Position numbers and translations under genes: made by a program. The notes below the pieces were generated by a model. The model did not search any database and was not told the DNA's origin. It saw only the letters and a program-made list of their open reading frames with translations. Positions 26,401 to 34,559 of a DNA stretch of 64,000 bases are shown one piece after another (positions within the stretch are counted from its first letter, which is position 1; every line of letters begins with the position of its first letter). The DNA comes from CAYUQT01 sp964446835 (GTDB taxonomy: Bacteria; Planctomycetota; Phycisphaerae; UBA1845; JAFGLZ01), in assembly GCA_964446835.1 (NCBI GenBank), contig CAYUQT010000055.1, positions 7,357 to 71,356 of the forward strand, in the 5' to 3' direction.

Positions 26401-26820
26401 CTGCTGGCGATCCTGCGGCAGAAACTCGACGCGGCACAGGTCTCATACGAATACCTCGACGGGCAGACCACCGATCGCCGGGATCGCGTCGACCGGTTCC
26501 AGAACGACCCGACCTGCCGGCTGTTCCTGATCAGCCTGAAGGCCGGCGGCGTGGGGCTGAACCTGACCGCCGCCGACTATGTCTTCATCCTCGACCCGTG
26601 GTGGAACCCCGCCGTCGAAGCCCAGGCAATCGACCGGACGCATCGGATCGGACAGGAAAAGAAGGTCATCGCCTATCGCCTGATCACCCGCGACACGGTC
26701 GAGTCGCGCATCCTCGAACTCCAGCAGCGTAAGCGAGACCTCGCCGGGGCGATCATCACCGAGGCCAACAGCCTCATCCAGGACCTGACCCGCGACGACC
26801 TGAGCCTGCTCCTGTCCTGA
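23443..26820 (+). CDS. SNF2-family helicase with SWIM zinc finger
   Basis: The 1125-residue protein starts at a TTG with GGGAGG ahead. An N-terminal SWIM zinc finger (CDCNYATSYGDPCKH, about residues 68-82) precedes a long middle region. The SNF2 ATPase follows: Walker A DDMGLGKTIQ near 692, the DEAQ box near 788, MTGTPVENH, and the C-terminal motor motifs FSQFTSLL, LISLKAGGVGLNLTAADYV and QAIDRTHRIGQ. Such proteins use ATP to move along or remodel protein-DNA complexes. Bacterial SWIM-SNF2 proteins are common but poorly studied. Nothing around it points to a defence or repair operon. The upstream gap of 230 bp has no gene. Confidence 0.92.
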   Translation: MLTENLTPAFTTGARNKGRDYFFQRRVEMLRWTDDGKVRAVVSGEDGDYIVLMEFHRTPDAWSIRADCDCNYATSYGDPCKHVYAALMAVDARKPFGLPPEKVSLEMALEPLDDWGALDDDPLEAIDDLVERSSDDDDEPAFEWDLDKRRPHPFSGRTATPRWQTVLGEVAQRRYLIDDEDPNARPDLSRIEPLYILEFQEHYHEMRFLLALGQRTTTLKGTPGKIKDLRLSQHDIPRLSNELDRHICLMLLGCSVPGNPYDRYSSFYRSESRCLHRCIMDPRAISAVLPLLFRTGRVFVRACEGGEARPLTWDDGPPWDLVLSLEPVRGSQEYAFTLRIRRGDTLADFRDGDRIMAGHPEHLISQGVMSPIRTHGCMSWLGHHQKIDAVRVTLTDREALLKRLAEMGVHPPVEWPAEWRVQDARDLPPVPELRLIMDERYRSAKQQFVYADLAFRYGDLAIPAERSGSILIDPAGGRQVYRQSDVERTHVERLFELGCDRPSHSRQYRFRQNRLVGLVASLLDEGWNVLGDNLKFRKPGDLALQVSSGIDWFELNGAIDFEGQRMTLPALLAAHVKGERFIRLNDGSMGMLPQEWLDKHGALLGLGKVEKGGICFAKGQVSLIDALLAELPEAKFDETLAAARDKLNAFAGIASTPAPASFTGQLRSYQEHGLAWMSFLNDIGWGGCLADDMGLGKTIQVLALLAERKSRGDALPSLAVVPKSVVFNWVREAERFAPDLRVMEYLGSGRKDQADRFAQHDLIVTTYGTLRKDIEKLREREFNYVILDEAQAIKNPQSLAAKCSRLLKARHRLVMTGTPVENHLSDLWSLFEFLNPGLLGGSVAFREVFCRKPADDEPDRRYSLLHRMLRPFILRRTKEQVAPELPERVEQTVECVMGTKQKQYYQELKEYYRASLLGRVDHDGLAKSKIHVLEALLRLRQAACHPGLIDPARHDAEATKLDTLLEMLDESMSDGHKTLVFSQFTSLLAILRQKLDAAQVSYEYLDGQTTDRRDRVDRFQNDPTCRLFLISLKAGGVGLNLTAADYVFILDPWWNPAVEAQAIDRTHRIGQEKKVIAYRLITRDTVESRILELQQRKRDLAGAIITEANSLIQDLTRDDLSLLLS

Positions 26821-26883
26821 GCCGGCACCGTCGGAAATCGCGGCAGTCCTCCTGGATGCTCATCCAAACGCGGAGGCCGTCTG

Positions 26884-28539
26884 ATGCGATACCACACGTG
26901 GCTGTCTCGCTGTAGGCCGATCCTGCTCGGAGGTGTGTTGGCAGCGGCCTCTACAGGCTACGCCCAATCATCGGCAGGGTCCGCCTCCGTCGCCGCACCG
27001 TCGTCCGACAAGGCGATCGTCTGCAACGACGATGGCTGGTCGAGCTACATGCGCTATCCGGCACCGATGAATCCCGAGGACATCGTTCGAGTGACGGTCG
27101 GGCCGGTCATCGGCACACGGGTCCGTGTCTATCAGTTCTGCGCCCTGGGTGGGCACGCGGTAAACTACCAGTCGACCTTCCTGCCTCGGGTCGGCGAGAT
27201 GATGGATCGTGTCGACGGGATGCACGTCTGGCGGATGCGGACGACCCTGCGCCATCTCGAGCAGCTCAAGACCGATCCCCTGCGGATCATCGCCAAGGCC
27301 TGCCGCGAAAACGGCATCGCCTGTCAGTTCTCCCTGCGGATGAACGACGCGCATCACACCTATCGCCGGTCGAATGGCTCGTGGTATTTCCCGGAACTCC
27401 GATCGCCGTGGTTCGATCAGCACAAAGAAGCCCTGCTGCCCAACGGCACGCTCGACTACGAACACCCCGACGTTGCTGCCTATCGCAAGCAGCAGATTCA
27501 GGAGGTCCTCGACCGATACGACGTCGGCGGCATCGACCTGGACTTCACGCGGTTCAAACCCTGGTTCAAACCGGGGCGGGAGAAGGCCGGTGCCCCCAAG
27601 ATGACACAGTTGATTCGCGACCTGCGCGCGATGACCCGCACATCGCAGAAGACCCTCGGTGCACGTCTCGAATACGCCCCGTCGGTCTGCATCGACAGCG
27701 GCCTCGAGGTCGAGACCTGGCTGGCCGAAGGCCTGCTCGATCAGATCACCCTGGGCGTCACCAGCGATCACACACCCGAGGCGCCGTCGGAATGGTGGGT
27801 CGTTCGGGCCCACGCAAAAGGGTGCAAGGTGTATCCCAGCATGGAGGGTCAGCTCCACTGGCTGATCACCCCCGGGGCCGGCGGAACCGGGACGCGAGCG
27901 GCCGTCGACGGCGTGCATGACGGCTTCGGTCCCCCGTCCATGGCCTACATGCGGGCCTTCGCGGCCCTGCACTACTCGTACGGGGCCGACGGCATCTGCC
28001 TCTTCAACTTCACCTGTGCCGACGGCGGCTTCGATCGGGCGGCCTTCACCGAGCTTGCAGACCCCGCGGCCATCGCATTCAAGGACAAACAATACGTCGT
28101 CGCGGTCTGGCCGCACGGCACGTCGGTGTATCACAGCGAGTGGACCAGCCGCTTCCGGCTGCCGCCCGGCGAGAAGGCATCCGCCTTTGCGATCCGCATC
28201 GCCGACGATGTCGGCGCCGCCGCGGCCCGAGGATACTCGCCTCGTGGCCTCTTGACGCTCGATCTCAAGGGCATCAATCGCATCGATGATGTGGACGTCC
28301 GGCTGAATGGCACCCCCGTGCGTTGGACCGGCGAAGACTACAATCACTACGATCAAGGCTATTGGAACGACGTCATCCGCTACGAAGTCCCCGCCGCCGC
28401 AATCCGATCGGGGCAGAACACCCTGGAACTCGTTCGCGTGAAGGACAACCCCGGCTTCGCGGGCAGTCTGGAGGTTCGCAAACTCATCCTCGAGGTTCGT
28501 TACGATTCCACCGTTACACCCGGTCGAATCGCCCAATGA
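26884..28539 (+). CDS. Secreted glycoside-hydrolase-like protein
   Basis: The 551-residue product has a signal peptide (LLGGVLAAASTGYAQ, about residues 14-28). A TIM-barrel-like body follows, with repeating beta-alpha units such as IAKACRENGIACQFSLRM, VGGIDLDFTRFKPWFKPG and LDQITLGVTSDHTPEA. A beta-rich tail ends near residue 545. The Asp pair in GIDLDFTRF matches the position of catalytic acids in GHL10-like glycoside hydrolases. I assign a fold and a probable polysaccharide role, not a substrate. It starts 64 bp after the helicase gene and could be cotranscribed with it, but the functions do not connect. Confidence 0.65.
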   Translation: MRYHTWLSRCRPILLGGVLAAASTGYAQSSAGSASVAAPSSDKAIVCNDDGWSSYMRYPAPMNPEDIVRVTVGPVIGTRVRVYQFCALGGHAVNYQSTFLPRVGEMMDRVDGMHVWRMRTTLRHLEQLKTDPLRIIAKACRENGIACQFSLRMNDAHHTYRRSNGSWYFPELRSPWFDQHKEALLPNGTLDYEHPDVAAYRKQQIQEVLDRYDVGGIDLDFTRFKPWFKPGREKAGAPKMTQLIRDLRAMTRTSQKTLGARLEYAPSVCIDSGLEVETWLAEGLLDQITLGVTSDHTPEAPSEWWVVRAHAKGCKVYPSMEGQLHWLITPGAGGTGTRAAVDGVHDGFGPPSMAYMRAFAALHYSYGADGICLFNFTCADGGFDRAAFTELADPAAIAFKDKQYVVAVWPHGTSVYHSEWTSRFRLPPGEKASAFAIRIADDVGAAAARGYSPRGLLTLDLKGINRIDDVDVRLNGTPVRWTGEDYNHYDQGYWNDVIRYEVPAAAIRSGQNTLELVRVKDNPGFAGSLEVRKLILEVRYDSTVTPGRIAQ

Positions 28540-28602
28540 TCGCGGAGCGTCCGTCGCCCACGCCCTGTGCAATGTCGCTGTGAAAGGGTTGGATGATGGG
28601 CC

Positions 28603-29220
28603 TTACAGAGAGGCCGTGCCCCCGTTCCCGCGCTGGGCCCGTGCGATAGCATTTCGGACCCGCTGGTGAACCTCGGCGGGACGAGTGATGTTCTCCCACC
28701 ACGATTCCACGCCGCTGGTGCCGGCTGTGGCAAAGCCGATACTGCCCAACCCCAGGATTCGTTCGTAAATCCGCAGAGACAGATAGGTGTTCTGAATCCG
28801 GGCGAGCTGGCACTCGAAGATGTCGACGTTGAACACCCCCCGGATGCACATGACCCGCCGATTGGTCAATACGTACAACCGGCTCACCCATTGCAGCGAG
28901 GCGGCAACCAACCGGGCGATCGCCACGCCGACCGCCGTCTTGATCAACAGCGTCTCGGTCAGTCCGACACAGAGGGTAGCGCGGCTCAACGACTGGGCCA
29001 GCACCACAACGAGGCCCGCCGCCAGGAACCATCGGAACGACACAAACAGCATGAACCACAGCGAGGGTTTGATCTTCAGTTCGACCACCTCGCCACCGTC
29101 CAGCAGATGGGCCGGAATGGCCGGGTCGGCTGCCAGACTGGCGGCATCCGCCGCGTGCGCCTCGACCATCGCCGGAGAGCTGCGGTTGAGTTCGGAAGGC
29201 GTATCGGATGTCTGGATCAT
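28603..29220 (-). CDS. Membrane protein with bacterial PH-like domain
   Basis: The 205-residue protein has two hydrophobic helices near residues 58-79 and 87-110 (WFMLFVSFRWFLAAGLVVVL). A bPH2-type domain follows: RLYVLTNRRVMCIRGVFNVD, ECQLARIQNTYLSLRIYERI, GLGSIGFATAG. In known families this small beta-sandwich sits on membrane proteins whose function is mostly undefined. The ATG at 29220 is preferred over the upstream one at 29286 because the region between is low-complexity. It is the first gene of a minus-strand stretch. Confidence 0.8.
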   Translation of the reverse strand: MIQTSDTPSELNRSSPAMVEAHAADAASLAADPAIPAHLLDGGEVVELKIKPSLWFMLFVSFRWFLAAGLVVVLAQSLSRATLCVGLTETLLIKTAVGVAIARLVAASLQWVSRLYVLTNRRVMCIRGVFNVDIFECQLARIQNTYLSLRIYERILGLGSIGFATAGTSGVESWWENITRPAEVHQRVRNAIARAQRGNGGTASL

Positions 29221-29312
29221 AGTCGTGCTCGCGCCGCGGTTCGCCGTCTTCGCATCCGATCGGGGCCATCCTCCCCCCGCGCTCAAAGGCCGCCGGGGAA
29301 CGCGCCCACCGA

Positions 29313-29855
29313 TCAGCCGTACAACTCCGGCTTCAAAACGGCGATGACGGGCAGATTGCGGTACAGCCCGTCATAGTCCAGTCCGTATCCCACCACAAAA
29401 ACGTCCTCGATATCAAACCCGACGAGATCGGCCTCCAGGCCACCCCTCGCCTTGCCGCTCTTGCGAAGCAGCACACAGGATCGCAGACTGGCCGGTCGCA
29501 TCGCCGCCAGACGATCCATCACCACTCGCAGTGTTCCGCCCGTGTCCAGGATGTCGTCGATGACCAGCACATCCAGTCCGGTTACATCGAGGTCGAACGA
29601 CTGAAGGACATGCGCCGGCTGAGCCTGCGTCGTCTTGCCGGGATAGCTCGACACGGCCAGCAGGCCGACTCTCATCTTCATCGGCAGTTGGCGAATCAGG
29701 TCGGAGACGAAGATGATCGCACCCGACAACACACAAACAATAAACAGTCCCTTCTCGGAATCGGCATAAAGGCGCCCGATCTCGCCGGCCAATTCGCCGA
29801 CGCGCCGGTCGATCTGCTCCCGAGAGATTAAAATGCGCCCAATATCCGCGTGCAC
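29313..29855 (-). CDS. hpt: Hypoxanthine phosphoribosyltransferase
   Basis: HPRT salvages hypoxanthine and guanine to IMP and GMP using PRPP. The 180-residue length is normal. The PRPP-binding motif VLVIDDILDTGGTL is present, as are FIVCVLSGAIIFVSDL, RKSGKARGGLEADLVGF and VVGYGLDYDGLYRNLP. The catalytic Asp-Asp pair is in the DDILDTG segment. A GTG start at 29855 is used. It is separated from the PH-domain gene by 92 bp and from the upstream permease by 58 bp. Confidence 0.95.
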   Translation of the reverse strand: MHADIGRILISREQIDRRVGELAGEIGRLYADSEKGLFIVCVLSGAIIFVSDLIRQLPMKMRVGLLAVSSYPGKTTQAQPAHVLQSFDLDVTGLDVLVIDDILDTGGTLRVVMDRLAAMRPASLRSCVLLRKSGKARGGLEADLVGFDIEDVFVVGYGLDYDGLYRNLPVIAVLKPELYG

Positions 29856-29913
29856 GGTGTCTTCCGAGCCGTCGATCGTCCGTCGTATCGCATCCGGCCC
29901 GACGGACGGTCCC

Positions 29914-31530
29914 TCAAACCTCTTCGATGGGCAACCGCCGCCGTCGCTTGTCCTTGCCGAACCCGAAGTACACCCGACTCGACTTGCCCAGAATCGTCAG
30001 CGTCAGAATCGCCGCCACGCCGGGCATCGACAGCAGGGGGTCGAACGAGCCGGGATTCCGGTACACGAACAACACGATCACCGCCAGCGGGGCGATGCCG
30101 ATCACGATCAATGCCACAAACCACGTCCACTTGGCCCCCCGGGCAAACCAGCCCCAGAAGAACCACAGAACCACGCCGCCCACGATGACGCCGACGTAGG
30201 TCCACAGGCTTTCCGTCCCCGTCTTGACCGCCTGCGTCAGCAGCCACCAGATCCCCGCGCACACCTGAAGCGCAGCCGCCACCCGACCGAGAACGCCGAG
30301 CAGGTGAACCACCGCCGGGGCACTGCTCGACGAGCCCTCGGCCGCAACCTCCCGATTCTGAAACAGCACAATCGCCAGAAGCACCAGCGCGGTCACATAC
30401 AGCATCGCATACCCGAAGAGCCTCAGGATGTGACGGGCCGGTATCGGTCGCTTCAGGATCACCGCATCGCTCACCCAGAAAAACTGCATGTTGGGAATCA
30501 CCGCGTAAATGGCGCGAGCCAGCATCTGTGTCGTCCGCGTCGAAGCCGTTGCCAGTCGGGGGGACAAAAGGGGCTTCGTCTCGGTAGCCTCAGCACCGGG
30601 CGGTGGGGCCGGGCGTGTGGCACTGCCTTCGGCCAGAAGCTCCGAGGCGGCCTTCAGACTCCGCTGAGTGGCCGTCGCCGGCGCATCTGCCCCGGAGGGT
30701 TGCGTGGCCGCCAGCGGCTTATACTCCGGAAAGGCATACGGCTGAAAGAAATAGTCCGACATCAATCCCAGCGTCAGGACGACGAAACAGATCAGCAGGG
30801 TCATCACCTGCCCCAGCCGGGTTGAGGCCGCCAGGGCGACCGCCGTCAGAATCAACGTGGCGAAATAGATCAGCAGGACGGCCTCCGGCAGTTGCGTATC
30901 CAGCACCTTCGCGCCGAACGGCTGAACGGTCCACTCCCTGCCGATAAAGCCCACCAGCGTGCAGGCCAGCGTCACAAGCCCCAGACCAAGCCCCAGACAC
31001 GACGACGTGAACTGCCATCCGTAGAAATAGTTGCAGAACGTCGCCACGCCGAAACTCAGGAACACCGCCCCGAATCCGAAGATCAGCACCGGCCAGTCGA
31101 AGTGATGGGTACTCGACATCATCACCCCGTGCCGGACGTTCAGGAAAAACGTCGCGGCGCAGAGATACATGGCCACGCTCAACGACCCGGCCAGGCCCAA
31201 AAACTTGCCCACAACGAAAACCGGGCGGCTGACCGGCTTGCTGATCACCGTCAGCACGGTCTTGTTCTCGATCTCGCGACTGACAACACCGGCGGAGCTG
31301 AATCCGGCCAGCAACAGTCCACCGATCAGCAGCGTGCTCAGCCCCAGATCGTACATCATGCGGTTGTCGTCGTAGATCTCCTCGCTCGGCGAGGTCGTAA
31401 AGCCCGCGATCAGCGTGTTGATCGTCAGGCTGCCCATGATCACGAGCACCAGCAGCCCGAAGATCGGCTGCCGGATCGTCTCCATGAAGGTGTTCCGAAT
31501 AATGGCTACAAGCTTGGTGAACATACCCAT
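29914..31530 (-). CDS. ABC-2-type transporter permease
   Basis: The 538-residue protein has ABC-2 permease features: an N-terminal amphipathic helix (FTKLVAIIRNTFMETIRQPI), a first transmembrane pair near residues 24-45 and 65-85, and SREIENKTVLTVISKPVSRP. Several more membrane helices follow. An Ala/Thr-rich, probably soluble insert lies around residues 270-335, before the last helices. Such permeases pair with an ATPase to export lipids, polysaccharides or drugs. No ATPase gene is next to it here; the nearest is at 39038, in another operon with its own permease. Confidence 0.85.
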   Translation of the reverse strand: MGMFTKLVAIIRNTFMETIRQPIFGLLVLVIMGSLTINTLIAGFTTSPSEEIYDDNRMMYDLGLSTLLIGGLLLAGFSSAGVVSREIENKTVLTVISKPVSRPVFVVGKFLGLAGSLSVAMYLCAATFFLNVRHGVMMSSTHHFDWPVLIFGFGAVFLSFGVATFCNYFYGWQFTSSCLGLGLGLVTLACTLVGFIGREWTVQPFGAKVLDTQLPEAVLLIYFATLILTAVALAASTRLGQVMTLLICFVVLTLGLMSDYFFQPYAFPEYKPLAATQPSGADAPATATQRSLKAASELLAEGSATRPAPPPGAEATETKPLLSPRLATASTRTTQMLARAIYAVIPNMQFFWVSDAVILKRPIPARHILRLFGYAMLYVTALVLLAIVLFQNREVAAEGSSSSAPAVVHLLGVLGRVAAALQVCAGIWWLLTQAVKTGTESLWTYVGVIVGGVVLWFFWGWFARGAKWTWFVALIVIGIAPLAVIVLFVYRNPGSFDPLLSMPGVAAILTLTILGKSSRVYFGFGKDKRRRRLPIEEV

Positions 31531-31795
31531 CCCGTCTCGCCGACGCGATGCTCCATCGGCGCAGAGTCTTCCCGTCGATAGCCGCCCAGCAACAACCCGA
31601 CCGCGGCCCTATCGAATTATGCGAAGTTGTGGCCCTTCTGAAAAGGGCTGAACCGGCAATTTCCAGACAACGACACCCCGGCCACAGCGGGAACGAAAGC
31701 CTCCAAGGGCCGAAAAGAGGGCGTCCGTCCGGTCGGTCACCCCCCAAGAACGCACCCGGATACGACACGAGACGGTCGCGCTTCTGCCCCGCGCG

Positions 31796-32308
31796 TTACG
31801 GTTCGACAGGGAGACGGCTGAAGTGCTTGCGGTTCTGACGGGTGTTCCGAACCACACAGGCAATGATGAAGACAAGATACAACCCGAGCAGGGGCCAGAC
31901 CGCATTGGACATCTGCACCTTCGGCTGAAGATTGGCACGAGAGGCCAGACACGACACGCCCGCAAGGAATACCAGCGTCGCACCGCCGATCCAGGCGACC
32001 GGCGAGGCAAGCCGGGCCATCGTGTCTTCCCGCCGTTCGGGTGCCAGCCAGTAGTCCTTGTTCGGCATGTTGACCCACGAGGCCGGGATCTTTCGGAGGG
32101 CCCATTCAATCCCCAGAAAGAGCACGACGAGAGCGGCGGTCGTTCCCAGCTCACAGGCCAGAAAGGCCTTCCGGCTGATCCAGTCGTCCGGCAGACCACC
32201 GGCCCCGAAATGGCTCGCGACCATCGGAGGCAACCGAGGGTAATAGTGGAGCGCCTGGACGACAATCGTTCCAGCCGGCAACAGATAGGCAATCAAAGCC
32301 CGCTTCAT
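31796..32308 (-). CDS. DUF1648 membrane protein
   Basis: The 170-residue protein starts with a signal-anchor-like helix and the DUF1648 motif YYPRLPPMVASHFGAGGLPDD with the nearby ISRKAFL. Three further hydrophobic helices follow, near residues 51-71, 104-124 and 132-152. The family is a membrane protein of unknown function, often beside SdpI-type immunity or regulator genes. No such neighbour is visible here. It ends at 31796; the 265 bp before the next minus-strand gene contain a short GCCCTT/AAGGGC hairpin without a T-tract. Confidence 0.75.
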   Translation of the reverse strand: MKRALIAYLLPAGTIVVQALHYYPRLPPMVASHFGAGGLPDDWISRKAFLACELGTTAALVVLFLGIEWALRKIPASWVNMPNKDYWLAPERREDTMARLASPVAWIGGATLVFLAGVSCLASRANLQPKVQMSNAVWPLLGLYLVFIIACVVRNTRQNRKHFSRLPVEP

Positions 32309-32368
32309 GGGTCGATGCCCCTCAGCGAGTACCCCACGTGCGTCACAATACCCACCACCCGTCTCCGG

Positions 32369-33316
32369 TCAAGCCTTCGGAACCGACGGCAGGGCACCCA
32401 CGAAATCGTCCACGTCGAAGACAAACCCGAACGCCAATGCCACCCGCCAAAGGCCCAGTTCCTTCGCCCACTGGCTCCGGGCGCTCTCCTTGTTCTCCAC
32501 CGCCGTCGTCGCCTGTCTGAAGGCCGAACACATCACACCGCGACCGCTCATCTCATGCATCCCCCCGGGCGACAGCAGGAGACACCAGTTGATCGCGAAG
32601 CCGGCATAGATCAGATGATTCACGCCCGCGGCCTTGCACAGGGCAAACAACTGATGCCCGTTCTCGGCGATCCCCTCTTCACCCACCGGTCTGGCCTCGG
32701 GCGGAAAGGTCACCCGCGCGAAGCCGCGGTTCACATCCGCCTCGTTATGCCGGCCCACGAAGACGTGCTCCCCGCGGAATCTCCGCAGCCGATCCAGCGA
32801 CGGGTCTCCCGCAATACCCGGAGGCGATGCCGGCGCCGGACCCGCCAGAGCCACGGCGCGCCGATACCCCGGCAGGTCCTGGTAATACTTGCCTCCGCCC
32901 ACCACGTGAAAGAGGTTCACACCGCTGGCCCGAACGGCACTCAGAAGCTTCGGCAGCACCGTCCGGCAGATCTCCTTCGACCGCGGGATGTACTCCACGC
33001 AACGATACCAGCCGGGAAACTCCGCCGCCGTCCCGTGGTCCCAGGCGTGCATGACCACGATCGCCGTGTGATGAAGGTCCAGCTCCAGCGAGGTCTTCTT
33101 CCATCCGCCATATCCCTCGGCTGGAACCTCCCGCTGATAGTCGGCGTCGAATTGCTGATAGTAGTTCGCCGGTGTCTTCAGGATTCGCGGACTCTTGGAC
33201 GGGGCCGCAGCATCCGACTCCGCCGCACACATCGTCGGGGCGACCGCACCGGCCAGAAATCCGCCCACCGCCTCTCGCATGAACCGACGCCGATCCTCTC
33301 GATGCTGTTGGGCCAT
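32369..33316 (-). CDS. Exported isochorismatase-fold cysteine hydrolase-like protein
   Basis: The 315-residue protein begins with a twin-arginine-like signal (REDRRRFMREAVGGFLAGAV), suggesting folded export. The body fits the cysteine-hydrolase fold: LDLHHTAIVVMHAWDHG replaces the usual first Asp strand, and GFAINWCLLLSPGGMHEMSG carries the candidate catalytic Cys. The Asp and Lys of the classic triad are not clearly in place, so activity is uncertain. It ends 61 bp upstream of the DUF1648 gene on the same strand. Confidence 0.62.
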   Translation of the reverse strand: MAQQHREDRRRFMREAVGGFLAGAVAPTMCAAESDAAAPSKSPRILKTPANYYQQFDADYQREVPAEGYGGWKKTSLELDLHHTAIVVMHAWDHGTAAEFPGWYRCVEYIPRSKEICRTVLPKLLSAVRASGVNLFHVVGGGKYYQDLPGYRRAVALAGPAPASPPGIAGDPSLDRLRRFRGEHVFVGRHNEADVNRGFARVTFPPEARPVGEEGIAENGHQLFALCKAAGVNHLIYAGFAINWCLLLSPGGMHEMSGRGVMCSAFRQATTAVENKESARSQWAKELGLWRVALAFGFVFDVDDFVGALPSVPKA

Positions 33317-33515
33317 GTCTCCGCTCCCGGACAGAACAGTTCACCAAAGACGCCAGGGGGCCCATTGGAAAACGGGCGCGCATGCTATGGTAACCGATCC
33401 CAATTCCCGATAACGGTATTTGTCAGCACGTTGTGGCGAAAACGGCCGCAGAGACAACGCATCGGTGTCCCGAAACGACGTTGTCGTGCGGAGTGAACCG
33501 GGAGGATCGATCCCA

Positions 33516-34142
33516 ATGAACACCTCTTTACGTATCGTGCGGTCGTGGTTGCAGGCGGCTCGGTGCCTGATGGTCGGCCTGATGCTCGTGGCGGTTACCG
33601 GGTGCAGTCCCGTCTCCACCGTAGCCAAACTGGCCGTCAAGGTCGTTGGCGACGACGTCAAAAAGTCCGAAGTCAATCAGAAGGCGGATGACCTGATGGG
33701 CCAGCCGGTTGCCCGGGCCGAAGAGGTGCTGGGTCCGGTAACAGAGACCCTCGTGGAAGAAGCCACCGGCAGGGAACTGCGAACCTACGCCGTCAAGCAC
33801 GATGTCCTCTCCAAACACCAATGGGTCGTGGAATCCGAACGGGGACGAATCGTGTCAGTGTCAATGACCGACACCGATCCGGACCTGAGCCGCGATGTCG
33901 TGGAGAAGACCTATCTCAAAGAGCGCCTTATGGGTAAAACTTCCCAGGAGGTCCAGACGCACAAGCATTTCGAGTCGCCCATCCACGTGCTCCGTTCCAA
34001 AAACGACGGCACCATCCTCCGCATATATGATATCAGTTCGAGTCTGGACTTCATGGGTGCCAAGTACTGCTCCCTGAGATTCGACCGCAACGATCGCTGC
34101 ATCTCGATCAAGATGTTCGGCGTGCCCGCGACAACCCGGTAA
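33516..34142 (+). CDS. Small lipoprotein of unknown function
   Basis: The 208-residue protein starts at 33516 after GGGAGGATCGATCCCA. Its signal peptide ends with the lipobox VTGC (Cys about residue 30), so it should be lipidated. The rest is soluble and repetitive in flavour: SEVNQKADDLMGQPVARAEE, ETLVEEATGRELRTYAVKH and VVESERGRIVSVSMTDTDP. The sequence suggests a small alpha/beta domain similar to SmpA/BamE-type fold repeats, an inference from the pattern of GQP and VxVESERGRIV only. It is upstream of the SPFH-ABC operon but separated from it by 417 bp. Confidence 0.65.
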   Translation: MNTSLRIVRSWLQAARCLMVGLMLVAVTGCSPVSTVAKLAVKVVGDDVKKSEVNQKADDLMGQPVARAEEVLGPVTETLVEEATGRELRTYAVKHDVLSKHQWVVESERGRIVSVSMTDTDPDLSRDVVEKTYLKERLMGKTSQEVQTHKHFESPIHVLRSKNDGTILRIYDISSSLDFMGAKYCSLRFDRNDRCISIKMFGVPATTR

Positions 34143-34559
34143 CTCGCCGAGCATCAGGCTCCTCCATCAAGGCGCCGCCGGCCCCCGCCAACCGTCTTCC
34201 CGGACGGCGCTACTGACCGGAAACGGCGGATGCCCACCGTTCAAACGGGGACCCTTCAAGAAATGCTCCCGGCATCTCGGCCCTGTTTCCAGCCCTCCAA
34301 ATCGCCCAAAGGGTATTGCCCCGCCTTTGGTGCGGGGCGAACAATGACCCTGCGGGGGGAGGGTGCCCGTGTGCAGGTCCGCATCAAAAACCGAACCCAG
34401 AGGGGCGGTGCCTGCTCTGGACATGACAGGGCAGAATAGCTAACTTGAGATGTTCCGCGTGGACGATCGCGGCGGTGCGGTCCCTGCGCACGATCAATCG
34501 GGGCATTCGACCTGCGGTCCTTGGTGACTAGGTCTTAAACAGAACCGAGCTGAAGAGTT
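34143..34559. other. Non-coding stretch upstream of the SPFH-ABC operon
   Basis: No gene seen. A hairpin of GCCCCGC with GCGGGGC (about 34317-34340) has no T-tract, so it may be a repeat unit or a weak structure. The operon promoter must be in this gap, but no consensus was found. Confidence 0.5.

Noticed and set aside
31823..33496. A 557-codon plus-strand frame across the DUF1648 and isochorismatase-fold genes
   Set aside because: Both minus-strand genes have recognisable domains and signal sequences; the plus frame has neither.
34317..34340. Hairpin of GCCCCGC with GCGGGGC as a terminator
   Set aside because: No T-tract on either strand and it is far from the preceding stop; a repeat unit is more likely.
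34143..34559. Structured RNA upstream of the SPFH-ABC operon
   Set aside because: I see no conserved RNA motif (no RNase P, 6S or riboswitch core); the gap may only hold the promoter.
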